DNA of 64,000 nt from Climacteris rufus (taxonomy: Eukaryota; Chordata; Aves; Passeriformes; Climacteridae): positions 82,685 through 146,684 of the forward strand of contig VZRZ01004928.1 in NCBI GenBank assembly GCA_013398175.1, in the 5' to 3' direction. Under the pieces are notes generated by a model that did not search any database, was not told the origin of the DNA, and saw only the letters and a list, made by a program, of their open reading frames with translations. The translations under genes were made by a program, and so were the position numbers. Shown piece by piece: positions 24,125 to 38,460 of this stretch; position 1 is the stretch's first letter; each line of letters opens with the position of its first letter.

Positions 24125-24440
24125 TGTTAGACAGTCTCAAGGACGATTTCTGTAAACATAGCTATGTTGTTGTAAAAATTATCTTTTTGCATTCCTTTCC
24201 CATGGACACAGATCCCTTTGACAGACACTTCTTTTAACCAATATAGTTAGAGACGGAAGTGTTAACTTTCTCCAATGATCAGTGATTTCTAAAAGTGTAT
24301 ATAAGAATTAAACGAAAGGGGTTTCCCCCCCTTTCCGCCCTTGCTCTGAACACAGCCTGAAGTCCAGCTCTCATTATTTCTGCGTCTTCAACTGATTACC
24401 GGGATAAGCCGTAATAACGGGGCATCGCGGTAATACTCAG
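24125..24440 (+). mobile_element. Probable solo LTR, family not assigned
   Basis: The segment has LTR layout: a TGTTAGACAG start, a TATA-like GTATATAAGAATTAA at about 24296, and a downstream CG-bearing U5-like block (ACCGGGATAAGCCGTAATAACG) ending in CA. CG content in this block stands out from the flanks. I could not find a target-site duplication, so the edges are tentative. Confidence 0.45.
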
Positions 24441-27400
24441 GTGACTGGTTCCAGTGGGTGCTTTTTTATTTGTGGAGGGTAGGTGCATATGGGCCATTTT
24501 TCCAAAGGGTCTGTTCTGCTGTTTGGCTGTGTCTAAATTCAGCTTGCTCTTGTATCTCTGTGGCACTTAGGAATTACTCATTCCTTGGGCTGCCTGAGGT
24601 AGTCAACACAAAGGCGTCGAGGAATTGAAGTTGCGCATCATTTCTGACTGAGCAGATGCAGATCTAAACCTTTGCTTGCTTAAACAAAAATAGTAGAGAA
24701 CATGTATAATTCAGTCTGAAACAGATTCTTTTCAAGATTCCTGCTTGCAGGTACTTAAACAATATTGAAAAGTGATATGCTCACTTTTTTTTTTTTTTTT
24801 GTTAGTCCAGCAGGTTTCTCACTTAATTTGCTTCTTTATGTTGTCCATTCACAAATCAGAATCTGAGATGGGATTTTTCTGCCAAGTTCATTTGCTGTCA
24901 GGGACAGATCAGGCTTCTTACTGAATACAGAGAAGTGTGAATCTTCATTTTGCTTTTCAGGATTAATACAAATGTTTTCATTTAGTTGGGTTTTGGGTTT
25001 TGTTTGTTGGGGTTTTTTTTTTAATGCAGGCTTGTATTTCTCTTGTTTCTGCACCTTGTGTTTTTTAATGATTCAGCACGAAAATTATCTCAGATCTCAA
25101 AATGAGAATCAGGGGAAACCAGAGATAACATGGATTTCACATTGAACTCTAACTTGCTTGTGATTTTCAGGCATAAGTCATCTAACTTTCACATAAAATA
25201 TGATCTGCAGACTGCCACTGGCCTAGGAGCCAGTCTGGAATACAACCAAGAAAACTTGGCCCGAGTGTAATTTGGGGTTTCATTGTACATGTGTCCTATT
25301 GATACAAAAACCAGAAAAGAAAGGCAGGCTTGGGAATGGCAAGACTTTACCACGACCCCGGCAGCATGGGAGCTGCTCCAGGCATACCAAGCACTGTGAA
25401 CGCAGCTGTTACCACAGGTGCCCAGGAGGAACAACCAGAAGTAGTTGGATTTTCCCCATCATCTGTCTCCAGCTGGCTTGCTTTGAGCCCCAGGGATATG
25501 ATGGGAACATCCCCAAACTCTTCATCATTGTGTTGCCCCTGTGAGTTTGTCATTCCTGAGTTGTACCTGCTTCCCAGGTAATAGGTAGAACTGTCAGTAA
25601 CCAGGCCCTCAACACCACTACATTAACCAAGAATAGGAACTTTTATGACCATACACCTAGATTCCATTCTCCAGACATAAGCAGTGTCAGGCAAAGCAAA
25701 TTTTTTCGGGGACAATTCTGCTGACTACAACTGAACTCCCCTGAGCACATCTGACCCCATGCTTCAGGAGGGTTATTTGTTGTCATGTGCTGTCCTTGTG
25801 CATGCACATCCACACGCTGCAAAATAAAATGTTCTGTGAAGTTTTGGCCACCCATCAAAATCAAGATGACAAATTTGAAACAAACATCTCCATATTAGCT
25901 GGTGATTGCCATATTGTTGCTGCTAGCAACAGCTGCCCTGTTAGTGTTTTATATAAACACTCCACTTCTACACTGCTATCCCATTTTAAAACATGACTAC
26001 CTTATGAGGATTTCTGAAAGCAAATGCTTCTCATGGCACAGGCTCTGCCTCCTGCTGCAGGGCATCACAAGGTCTCTGGGAGGAAGGGACATGCTGAGAG
26101 TGGATGTGCCCCACAGGGCAGGCCAAGCTGGCCTGGGGCACCAGCTCCTGCTGGCACAACTGAAGGGCACCAAGGGCTGCCATTCCTGGAGCCAGGGCAG
26201 CCAGGTCCTCACCTTCACTTCACAAAAGCATGGTGACACTTCCAGCCCAGGAATAAGAGAGGAATTCCCACCCTCCAGGGAAAGCAGGAGCTGGGATCTC
26301 CTAGTGAGAGTGGGGTCAGGGGAAGAAAAGGTGCTTTTGGGTGGAGTTCAGCTATTTGACTCATTTCTGGAGAGGGCTCAGCTTGAAGTCCAGGCTGTTC
26401 TCTGCAGGCCTGTGTTCCTGCAAAGTTGGACATTTATTTATGCTGCTGACATGCAGACCAGGTGCTGTTATGGCTGCTTTTATTTGTTCCACCTGTGTGT
26501 GCCAGCTCTGAACCCTGAATTTGCTTTCAGTCTTCAGTCACTGCACAGAGATGATGCTAAGGAGTAGTAGAGAAGGTACCCTGCATGCCACAATGTCCAT
26601 GTCTCTGTTCAGTGGTGGCTGAAGCTTGAAAAAAGAATTTGCTCTCTATTTCCACTTCCTTTTAAAGGTTTTTTTGGGCTTTGTATGGGCTTTACATTTT
26701 CTCCCATTTATCAGAGTATGTTTCTTTGGGATGTTTTTCTCTGAAAACAGTCTCTGTGTGTGTTCTTACAGTCACAAACTGCCTTATTCAGAATTAGCAA
26801 GAAAGTTTGCAAGGGAGGATAAATCTTTAACCATGCCAACTGATACAGGTACAAAACCCTTCCTCAGGTCTGAAAAGAAGTGCCTGTCTCCACTCTCAAG
26901 ACAAGTTCAGAGGAAATGCTCTGAATTTTACTAGATCCATTGATCAGTTACACAGTTACTTGCTGAGATAAGATGAGATACCCCAGAAATACCTCAAGAA
27001 GAGTCTTTTCAAAGGGAAATGGAATCCTCTGTCCTTTAGGCACCATAAGATCTAAAAATGATAAGACAAAAGCTGTACAGTTCAGCAACTGCTGTAACAT
27101 TTGTGTAAACCAAAGACCATATTTGCTAGAGTTATAAGAATGCTTGTGCAACACTGTGAACCAATCTTTTCCTTGTGTAACTTAATTGAACTTAGTATTC
27201 AGAGAGTAAAAATGAACACTCATTATCCTGTAAGTTATGCCAAATCTAAGATGCTGGCACATTTGTAAGGGAGTCCTACTTCCATTTATTATGTAACAGG
27301 GCAAAGTGTCTATTATTGCATTACACACAAACCCTCAGAGTATATTTTTCAAACTTGACCCCCTGAAATTACTATAGCTCCAAGTTCATCACTTCCAATG

Positions 27401-29576
27401 CTATACACAGCAAAACAAAATTTAAAGATACAACATATCAGAGTAATTGACTCCTGTCTGTGCTGTTTTAGGAGAGCCAGATTGCGGGAAGAGGAGTTTG
27501 AGAGGCCTTCCTTATGTCCCAGTGGTTGCTCCTCCTCCATGCAACATTTCTGTTTGCTTCCAGAACCAAGCAGTCCCACAGTTTTCTTTGGATGAGAGTA
27601 TGCTGCAATGTAAACCTGTCATAACTGTGAGACTGACATGCATAAACAATGCAGATAATATCTTTGTTTTGGCCTTAAAGGAACAGTCCTAATGAACGTC
27701 AGAAGCATGGAAAAAGTCATTACTTTAACAATTGAACAGGCTTACTCGGCCCTCAGTAAACAACCCATAAATGTAAACAACCTACAACACAGTAATCCCC
27801 CTATTAGGGAATTTTCAGACTAACCAAAGACTGTAATTTCATCTTTGTGTTGGGATTTTGTGGGTGAACTCCAGGAGATGCTTCAGTTTGCCCTTTGATT
27901 TTCCACATAACAACTGAAAGGTAGCCTGCCTTATTTCTGCCTCAGTTTCTCATTAATAGCATGCTGAAAATAAAAGGCCACTGCACTGCATAAAGTGCTT
28001 TGATGTCTTTTGGTGAAAACCGGTACATACAGGGGAACCCCATAAAGAGTTCAGCAGCTGTTGCCCCTTCTGCCTCCTATGTGATATGTAGCAAAGAGAA
28101 GACCTTAATTTAAGCCCTAGTGGCAAATCTTTGACAAATGAAAGCATGTTTTAAGTGCATCACCCACTGAGGAAAATATATTATTTTTCTGGGCATTATT
28201 TGTGTCCCTCCAAGATCTTTGCACACATTCAGAATCCAGCAGTCACCTTCTGGCCACATCAAATATTCACTTATTTTAAGCCTGCAGGTTACTGTCAGGA
28301 TAATATGTGACAATGTGACAATGAAATAACCATTCAACATGGTGACTGCACTCGCCATTTTATCTAGATTCTGTAATAAAAACATTTCTGAACATGAACT
28401 CCCCTGCCTTTGCCTGATCTCAGGAAAGGGATCTGACATGGGGACTCCAGCATGGTCACAGCAGAGGCTATGCTTTAATCATCAGGCTGATAGTGGGTAA
28501 TGGTGTCACCTGATGTGTACATGCTCCATGAGGAGTTGCTTCCTTCAGAGTGAGCTTGGGAAGGGCTGCATGGCACAGAAATAATTGTAACCACTGTGTA
28601 CCTTCATGCTCCTAAGGGGGCTCTTGCCTTGTATATTCAACATCATAGAAGAAATGTTGAAGGTGAAAGGTAGCTGCCAATTTCATAAACTTTGTATTGA
28701 ATCTTCAAAACAATCACTGGGTTGGTGACTGGAGGGATGTGTATATGGAGGTTGACTACTTGCTCTACATTCCAATGACAATCCAGTGAATATTCCACCA
28801 CTGTGACACCACCTGTGTGAACACTGAGGTGTTCAGTGTGTTGAAGTCCTCAATTCAGTTCATCACTTTGCTGAAAAGTGCACAGACAGGTGCTTAGCTG
28901 AACATGCTGAGCTGGAGGATGAACTAAATATTTTTGGTACAGAGGCAGAAATCACTGCTTTATCCTTGTAATTAATAGGTTTGTCCCTTTCCTCTGCTTT
29001 CATTATAAGCAAATGAAAATCTATGGCATTTGGGCTTAAGTATCATTTCAGAGCTTGCAATTCCACTCTTTCAGTACACTGGAGTACCTGGTCGAGAGAC
29101 AAAGGCCCATTTTATACTCCAAATATTACTTCTTTTTAAGAGTAGGGGAAGAATCCAATAACAAATGGGAACAATATCCTCTCTTTGGTCAAGAAGTGTT
29201 TTTTTCTTAGTTTACCTTAGAGAATTTTGGCTGGTGCTTGGCCGGTGTTCTGTGTAGATAAGGTGATTTTAATGCAAATAAGGAAAAAAGATGCCTGTAT
29301 TTTCCACTGTAGCTTCTAAATGCTGAATTATGTTGTGCTTGCAGAAAAAAAAATCAACAATCTCATTAGCTTGAAAGTAGTTGCTTAATTTCTTATACAG
29401 AGGTAATTCATTAAAAGGAAATTACAGCCAGACACTGCGGTTGTTCTTTCCTCTTCCTTCTCTTTTTTATTCTTTACTATGGCTCAGCAGATCCTAGTTT
29501 TTGTTCCTCAAAATTCAGTTTTTGTTCGTTCTCTTTTTTCTCAATGCGCAAGATGCCGCCACTTTTGCAGAATGAA

Positions 29577-29591
29577 TTTTCCCGCCAAAAA
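29577..29591. promoter_or_regulatory. E2F-type site, TTTTCCCGCCAAAAA
   Basis: The motif contains the full E2F consensus TTTCCCGCC followed by AAA. It is set in a short CG-containing patch (CAATGCGCAAGATGCCGCC just upstream) within CG-poor DNA. No transcript is evident nearby. Confidence 0.3.
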
Positions 29592-32500
29592 CGCCTTCCC
29601 TCACAGTGCTTTGTGTGGCTGTCTCATATCCCCGTAGGAATAACTGAACAGGAACCAATTCCTGCAGCCTGGCTCTTCATGCACCCCAAGTGAAAAATAT
29701 CACCATTCTGTTTGGGTGGGGTTCAAAATTAAACAGGGAGAAGTTGCAACAGGAAATGGGGAAAAACATCCCAGACCTCTGTTTTTGGATGGTGGCTTTA
29801 TGAGAGAACACTTTTAAAAGCCTGCTGTCATTAAATATTCTATCACTTTTAGTAAACATTTCTGTCTTCAAGATGGGGAATTTCCATTAGAAACCACAGA
29901 CAAGGGGGTTTCACAATGATACACATGAATGAGGGCTTTGCTTTATACGGTTAAGGGTGTTGTCCTAGTTCCTGTTCCTTGGAAGAGGGGATGGAAACAG
30001 TATGTGCTCACTGATGGGATTTTATCTCTTTTGCCGCGACTTCTGCATCGTCTCAGCAGGAAGAGGCTGGAACTGGCCTTGGCAACTGTGGTCATGCTGG
30101 TGCTGGGGAGCTACCACTGAGAGCTCCGGTGAGGAAGCGGAGCCAAGGACCAGATCCTCAAAGATACTTAGGGATCTGTTGCCTTTTTAATCACCGACAC
30201 TCTCTGAAATTAATCAGAAGCTGAGAACATAATTGCCTTGGCAAATTTTGGATAAGGTCAGTGTCAGGGAGAAGTCAGGCAGGCTCCAGCAGTGTGAGGT
30301 TTAATTCCTTTCAGTTTGCTCTTTTTCATGACCACTATGCACTAAGGATGGCTGAGATAAAACTAACCTGCACTTAGGCAGTGCTTTTCACGTGATCCCT
30401 TTTTATTTTCAGTACCAGTGAAAGGAGGTAAAGAGAGTCTATATGATGCAGCCCCCAAATCACCTCTATAGAAAATAGATGGTAAAAGCGTAAAATTATG
30501 ACCTAGGCTGCACAGATAATACAGAGGATGGACTTAATATCAGGGTGCTTGCCTGGAATTCTCGGTCTGGGGATACAGAGAGAAAAGGGATGGGGATCAA
30601 CATCTAGGTTTTGACTTGAGTTCTCACAGAAATATTGCACAGGAACATTGCAAACCTGGGATTCAGAGATGAGTTGCTCTAAATAGTGACTCAAGTTTTA
30701 GTCAATGACTTGTCTCTAGAAAAATTAGTATGATTCAAAGTTCTAGTTCCAGCCTAAATCTTATGAATGAAGAGATTTCATTTTGTCCCTAGTGGAACTC
30801 TGCTCTGAATGAACTCTGCCTTAGACTAACTTATGGGACCACAGTGAGATGTTCCTTTAGAGCAATATCTTTTACTGTAAGTGGGCACTGGATCACCGAT
30901 ATCCTTTGGCACATCCTCACCATGGTACCATGTGTATAAACCTTTAACAGGATTTTGACATGCCAATGATCTTGTGCACTGGCAGAAACCATACCTTCTC
31001 CACAAACTTGGTGTACTAAAAGTGATACGCATGACCACAGGAAAATGGTATCATTTTCTTCCATGAACAGTGTTATAATGCAAAGTTTAAAATACCAATC
31101 CTGCTATGGTCTTGCAGAACTTCAGGAGGTGTTTGAATCTTCCCATGTAATACACAATAATAACAAAGGTGTAGAGAAAACCAAGAAACCATACTATTGT
31201 ATTGTCTAATTACGGATAGCAGCACTTGCACATAGCATAGCTAGATTGTACTACAGACTCCCCAGTTGTCACTGGGTGTCACCCCATTAAAGCTGGGTAA
31301 CCCGATTCCTACTAACCAGCTGTCCTATGGGAGAGTGCATGTATGCTCACACTTCTCTCACCACCTCCAGGAGTAGTTACACTTAAATTTAAGAGCAGCT
31401 AGTAACAAATTGTCCATGTGCTGAGTCTAGCTCCCTGTAGAAAGGAGCTAAAGACAGAGTGATACAAATACCCTTGCATTGTTTGCTTCAAGCCCACTCA
31501 GCTTTTGGGGAGGTAGAAAGTACCAAACATTGTCAAAGACAATTAGGAAATAACGCCACCATTTTCCTTCCACCCATTCTGCTCACAATATTCAACAGTA
31601 ACACTTTGCTCTTAAACTTTTCTTCCCTACAGTAGCTCTCACTCTGCTCTTTTGTTTCCTGAACCACATCTCATTTACCCACCTAGGTTCCCTTCAGCAG
31701 CCTGAGTCTGTACCGCTCTCATGCTTCCCTTATGACAAAAGAAGCCTGAGAGTCCCATGTCTCATTTTTCCTGATGGTTTTGTAATAGCTACTTTAAGCG
31801 CCTGCCATGCCACTGGGAATGTTCTAAGCTCAGTCCTCCCCAGCTTTGCCCGGGGCACAGAGTGCAAAACACTCCCAGGACAGCAGTTGGGTTTATGCCT
31901 CCAGACCAAGCAGAAAGCAGGCAAAAAAGGAATGAGGGCAGAGGCAGATCTGAAGATGGGGTTGCACATGTCAGCAAGGGGCTCCTGTGAAGGCTGCATA
32001 ATAGCAGGTGCCAGTGAAAGGATGTTCCAGCCCACTGTGCATTCAGAAAGTAATTGCTGGTGACATTTCTTCACACCATCCTCCTCCTCAGAGAGGAACT
32101 GGCAGGTTCTGAAGGGTTACACTTTTTGTTTGCATGTGGGAGGCTGATAAAACTAGCAGTGCGGTCTGCTTCCATGTGATGAACTAAACAAGCAAGCAAG
32201 AAAAAAACAGTCCCTTTAATCTGACCAGCTATAATAACTTTTAGACTTGTAACAATCTACAAGGCAGTACAGAAAAGTAAAATTTTGCTCACTTTCACCT
32301 TGCTGAGACTGGGGGCCTTTGCCCATCTCTCACATTAAGGCTGCTACGGACTCCTCAGAACAAGGGTTTAAGAACACAGAACGCTACAAAATTGGGGAGA
32401 TAGAAAGCCTTCCACAAGAGCCATGGCAGCTGATCTGCTGAGTAGCTGTCTAAAAGGCACATCAGAGAGATTTTCTCTGCAAACCTGGTTCACGTGACTG

Positions 32501-33097
32501 ACAGCATCATAAGATCTGTGGCAGCTGGTGGTGTCTTGCCTCAGTGCCTTGTTGTGCAAGCATGAAAGTTTTTTACAACCGAGAAACACTCAGTTTCTTT
32601 TAAATGAGTTCTTCATTTTGTTCCCAATCAAGTGACTTAGCTTGTGTTTTTCTTTTGACAGCAACTATGTGCCTATTGTTTGAGAAATTTGCTGAATTGC
32701 TCATTCCCATGACCAGAATTCTCCATTTTCTGGGAGGTGTTGGTCATCATTGCCCCACCACGTCTTCCCCTGGTGCTAAGATGACCATTGCTTGTGTCAT
32801 CCTCACAGCAGCTGACTGACTGAGTGATTACCAACCACAATATATTTGAAAAAGCCAGAGGAGAGGTTTCAGATTATTTGGTAACACAGAGGTTGTCACA
32901 TTCACGCCTCACCAAGTAGCATTCACTTACCCCAAACCAAGGTGACAGCTTTCTTGGACCCCTGGGAAACTATTATTTGTCAACACCACCTGTGGGTGAC
33001 TTGAAGCTATTTTTTATTACATTTTTCACTTGGGGGTTTTAACCTTTCACAGATTACTTCAATCCTTTGGAGACCTTCAGAAACCAAAAAACACACA

Positions 33098-33132
33098 TAA
33101 AAACACACATACACACACACACACATACACAT
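33098..33132. repeat. Imperfect (CA)n microsatellite
   Basis: CA dinucleotides interrupted by TA and AA steps; the longest uninterrupted part is at about 33111-33124. Confidence 0.85.
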
Positions 33133-36100
33133 GATAAAACCTGTATACATCAGCCCAAATACAAATAACTCTTCTGTGACATAACACTGATGCTCATCTA
33201 AGTTGCACTTTAAATATGCTGAGCACCATTATAAGTCCAAGTCACTGGGGCACATCTGGTGTCTGGCCATGTTCCTGAGCTACCTCAGTGTCCATGTCAT
33301 AAGAGAGCCTCAGCTGATTGCAAGGTTAACACAGCAGCACCTCTGTCATCCTCCCCACTTCCAGGATAAAAGACTGATGGAAAAGATGGGTTTTGTGAGG
33401 TGAGAAAAAGGCAAAGCCAAGGTAGTTTCATTCTTCTCCAGGTCTCCTCAAATCCTGGTTGGTCCCTGGGACCACTGCCATCCAGGTCACAGACCTCTCC
33501 ATGCTGCTTTTCTTTGCGGTATGAGGCATTGAGAGATGCCCTCAGAGGCAGAGTGAAACCAATCAGCCAAACAAATCTTTTCAGAGTAGGAAACTTATCA
33601 GGACTAAGTCTCTTTTGCAAATATTTTCTAAACTGGAAGATGTTGCATCCAGACCCCCAAACCCCAGGGGTAGGAGGAAGGTCAGGAAGGTCTACCTGGT
33701 TCTCCAGACACCAGCTGCCATCAGCCTGTGTACTCTGTGCTGGGAAGGAGCTGAAATCAGTGCAGACAGTGGTCCCAGCCTTAGGAAGGTCTTCCAGATA
33801 GGAAGGGCTATCAGCCAACATTGGATGCATAGCCATTTTAACAGACAACCTCCTGGCCACTGCTCTGAGCTCAGGGTGATAAAGCAGGATTCTGCTTCTG
33901 GAGCAGATGACTGTATTTCACTAAAAAAGCTATTTTTACTCTCTCTATTTATTCCAAATTGAACAAGAAAATCTGAATTTTCAGGAGGCTGGCTAGAGTC
34001 TCTCTGAGCATTATTACCTTTGTTTCCTTATAAGAGTGCACTGTGTAAGGAAAAAAACAATAGGATCAATCCCAATAAATGCACAGCTGCATATGCAGAC
34101 ATCCATATAGGCAGGTAGGCAGCATTTGTATGCTTACATGATTCTGTCATTTTCACTTGGGGAGAAAAATATGGACATCCAGGACAGATTTGCAGACTAC
34201 CCTTATAATTCACATCAATAATAGTTCTGAGCCATATAGCATCCATTTAAGGGGACTACCCTGCCCTTTCTCCATGCTGATGGTGCTGAAGTGTGTCTAC
34301 AGAGCAAAATCCTGAAGCAATGCCTAAACAAGCTGAAGGCTTCTGTGTTGCAGTCTGACCCTCAGGGGCTCTGGTTTTCTGAACAGCAAGCACAGTCTCA
34401 TTACATTGTCTTTAAAATATACTCAAGGATGGGGAAGCCCAAAAAACCTGAGTTACAGAAGCACTCAACAAGAATGGTATACCCTGTGAATGAGATTAGC
34501 ATTTGTATTAGCTCTGGAGGCCTTACTAGCATCCTTCTACTTCCTGATTTCACAAACAACTTGGGGAACTTCCTTTCATGGGCTATTTTGGAACTTCTGC
34601 TTGTAGTTGCAATTGAAACCAAGATCTGTGAAGATGAGTGGTGGTGGTAAGCCCCTACTGATGACCACAGTAAACCTCCATACCCAAATACTCGGCAGCT
34701 CATGGAAGCCTTGATCACAATTGAATTTTCATCTTGAGCCATTTTGTTGGAGAAAACTAATATACATAAAACATAGGAATGTATGAATTAGCAGGTTGGA
34801 TTAGGTTCCTGAACCATCTGCTCTAGGTTTCTATCTCTAATGGCAAATGATGCTACTTGCTTCAGATAGTTGCAATTCTCATGACTTTATAGGAAGCTTT
34901 TTCTTCCAAGCCTCTAGTTTATTAATTTTATTTACTTTTGACAAATGAATATAGGAGTAGGCTGATTTAGGTTCTTATTTCATTAAAGACTGTTTTCCTA
35001 GAAAACTGGTACACTGGTAATAATTTCAGTTTTACCAGTACCTTAGCTTCTGTTCCCATGGGCAGGACAGTGCAGGGTTCAAAAGAAATGTTGCTGGTAG
35101 GGAGCCACAGCATTCTTCTGTGTACCTTCTTCCCTCCAAAGTACAATCAATTAACAAATTTTTGTCCAATCCATGCAAGCTGTCATACATATGCTGCCCT
35201 TTTACATTAAGTCTTGGCAGTGGGACTGTGAGCTTGCTGTTCTTGAAGGGAGAAGAGCCTTTCTCTGCCAGAGCCTGTGCTTTTCACACTACTCAGTTCT
35301 CTCAGCAGTGTAGAGAAAGATCCTTACCTTGGTTGTTCTCTGTGAAGCAGCATACAGTCACGTTAAACAATGACCAACAAAGTGAATTAATGTGTTCTCT
35401 AATTGCATTGCATGCAACATAAGCAAGACGAAAAATGCTTGAATGAGCTTATACTGAAAATTCTGTCTTTAATTACTCTATTTTTTTCTCAAAGGCACCT
35501 GAAAATGATAGTTTTTAGTACTGTCTGCTAAAGAAGGTAGATGAAAACATTTCCATTAAAGGTGCAGCCTTTCTTCTTTGAGTGCCAGCTGAGTTCCCAT
35601 TCACTTTCCCCTGCCACCCAAAAAGAAGCCAAGAAAAACTAAGACAAGATTTCCAACTGTCAGTAGCATTATCAGGAAAAATGCAAAGGAAAAAAGAAAA
35701 CATAAAACCAACCCCAAAGAAGGAGAAAAGACTGTCACTTTTCCTTGTACTTCTCAGCAGGAAAAAAAGAAAAGGCACAAACCTATATCATGGTCTGACA
35801 AAAGCGACATTGCAAATCGATTTTAAGAATTCTGCCTATAGGTACCTTCTAGGGGAATTTCTGATGGGAAGTGCCTCTAATACAGTAATACAATAACTGA
35901 ACAATAACTGAAACTTTTTTAATTACTCCAAACAATGGAAATGAAAAAACTAAATCTGAATTGGCTGTAAGAAGAAATTAATAAGAATACATTTGTGTCT
36001 TTCTATTCTTTTTCGGTCATCTCTCTCTGAAAAGTTACTTCTCAGCAGACATGAATAGCATTGATGGGAAGCAGAGGATGCTCTTTGTCCATTAGTAAGA

Positions 36101-37564
36101 CAAATACTGCAATTGAGGCTGAATCAGTAAGTGCAGCCTCTGTTATTTCCCACACCTTCAGACTGACAAATTAATTCATCCCCTGAGTAATTTAAGAACT
36201 ATGGGCTTTATGAAGAAGCACCAACTTCTTGAGTGTAGGTGGAAAGCAAGAAGACAGTGAGGTGTGGTGGCCTGGCTGACCTGAGTGCGGGCTGCATGTT
36301 TTGTCTGTGTGAAGGGGAAGGGTGTTCAGGGGTCTGTGCAGTTTGACTATGGCAGAATGTGTTCCAGAAAAGCTGGTGTATTTTCTTCCCCAAGAATTTA
36401 GAGCTTAGGCTGATAATTTTACCCAAGAAAATGGTATTTCTAAGAACCAAACGAAATTCTTTGGACCCTGAAGAATGATCAAAGTCCCTTTCTCCACTGC
36501 TGCCAGGAAAAGGAAAATCAGTCTGATTTGTGGTGCTTTTCTAAATATGCAGCACAATTACATGGACAGGACACAGGAAGACGCAATTATTTTACTACAT
36601 ATATGAGCTACATGAAGTTTAGATGCAGGCATGTACAATGAAACCAAGCAAAAAAACGAAACAACCCCAAAACCCAACCAGAAAACAAACAGCAGATGCC
36701 AGGAATGTCATACCTCATAACCCCCTCTTTGCCTGCTGGAGTACAGAAAACCTTTCCTTCTATTGCTACGGAAGTGCTGTCCTGGTCCATTGGGCAAAAG
36801 CTTTGTTAAGAGTCACTGGTCGGCTTGATGTACATACTAGATTGCAACACATCCAGCTGGCATCTGTTTAGAGTGGCAGTGTTTTCTGAATAATGGTCTA
36901 CAGTGTCCTGCATTCCTGATGCATTTTTTGTGAGGATAAAGAGCTTTAAAAGCATCACTTCCCTCAGGGTGCCTGGTCTCCTTCATTTTCCTATATCTGT
37001 GAAGCTTAAGGAAACTAGAGTTGGGACCCTAAAGTTCACACTTAACCCAGCAAAGAGGCTAGAGAAATACTTAAGTTATGTGAAGCAGATGAAACACATT
37101 TAAATGTTGAACCTAATTTTTTTGTGCCATGGACTTCCCTGTAGCTATGCTAGCAGTCCCCCTCACACCAAGACTGTCCAGGGAAATTCTCTTTCTGCCT
37201 TCAGTATCCTGCTGGATTATTATATTTCAAAGTTTCTTCAAAATAAAGAGAGATGCTGGCTTTCTCACTTCTATTTGTTATGAAGGATCTGCTCATTAGA
37301 TAGCATCTGAACCAGAGACTATTACAAGGGTCAGCATGAAGAAATCCAACTAGAAAAGTAGAGCTGGAGGAGGAGGAGAGCTGCCCATGGCTGAACCCCA
37401 GTGTGGAAGAGCAGTGGATATCAATTATTTCCTCAAGGTGATCACAAACTTTACTCAAGTCTCTCTCCTGAAGTGAAAGCTTGCACCCTTCACATTTATC
37501 AGGAAACATCAGATGGCTGATTTGAAATTCAGTGACAAATGCTTAAGTGCTAGATTCACCAAAA

Positions 37565-37748
37565 AGTTGTCAAGCACTGGAACAAGCTGCCCAGGGAAGC
37601 AGTGGAGTCACCATGCCTGAAGGTATTTAAAAGACGTGTACATGCAATACTTGGGGACATGGTTTAGTGGTGGACTTGGCAGTATCAGATTAATAGGTGG
37701 ACTCAATGGTCTTGGAGATATTTTCCAACCTAAGCGAATCTTTGATTC
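37565..37748 (+). mobile_element. CR1: CR1 LINE 3' fragment
   Basis: Sense CR1 landmarks are AGCACTGGAACAAGCTGCCC, then TGCCTGAAGGTATTTAAAAG, and GGTGGACTCAATGGTCTTGG followed by CCAACCTAAGCGAATCTTTG. The terminal octamer repeat is reduced to about one degenerate copy (TTTGATTCC). Confidence 0.9.
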
Positions 37749-38460
37749 CACAAAGAGTCAATTGACTGTTTTGATAAGGAAGATGTGTCAGTATGTTATA
37801 TATATATAGAAAGGCTGGGTTTATGGTCTGAGGGTGGGCACACTTGATTGACTCTGCTGTTGTTGATCTAAACATCAGCATGATTATTATTGACCTTGCT
37901 TATTAGAGCACAGTGCCTGGGGCTCAGCCAAATCAGGGCAGCACAGGTGACACAGGACTTCTGTGACAGCATCTGCCTGAGCACACAGCAGGTACCTGGG
38001 GTCTGTGTGAGGAGAAGGTTACAGCTTGAAGGGATCTGGTAATCCTTTTCAAATGAAGAAACTGCTGCTAGTTTCCTGGGAAATATTTTTAGAGCCTAAG
38101 CATAGCAGCCTAGAGAGTTGTGCCATGAGAAGGATCTCTGAAGTTATGATGTGGGCAGGCTTCCCTGTGTGCCCATTAGCAGGTGCAGGTTGATGAGCCA
38201 GATGCTGAGGAGGCAGCTGCAGCTGCTTGATTGTGCTGCTACCCCCAGCCATCTATATGGTGAGCCTCTGGCAGGGCCAAAGTGGTAAATTTTCTGAGGA
38301 AAAATAGGTGAGATTTGTGTCTTCGCAAAATGCAGGGAAGACTGAAAAAGTTTAACTGAACATAAAATGTTTTCGCTGAACAAAATAACATTTCTTCAAC
38401 TCTTTGAAATGTGAGACAACTTTTTGCATTTCTTCCACCTTCAGCAAGAAAGTTCCCAGC

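Larger units (their letters stand above)
19700..38400. other. Non-coding stretch upstream of TAGAP
   Basis: I recognise no exons. The longest ORF (25902-26567 plus, 221 codons) has no family resemblance, low-complexity stretches or splice support, and is probably chance. Contents seen are a pyrimidine-rich run at 19868-19900, a poly-T at 24784-24800, an LTR candidate (24125-24440), a perfect E2F-type motif (29577), a (CA)n tract near 33098 and a CR1 (37565). Confidence 0.55.

Noticed and set aside
25902..26567. 221-codon plus-strand ORF with hydrophobic N-terminus
   Set aside because: No recognisable domain, no splice sites and no promoter features; overlapping ORFs on the other strand are nearly as open.
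33297..33860. 187-codon minus-strand ORF
   Set aside because: No recognisable domain or splice context, and the opposite strand is also open over much of it.
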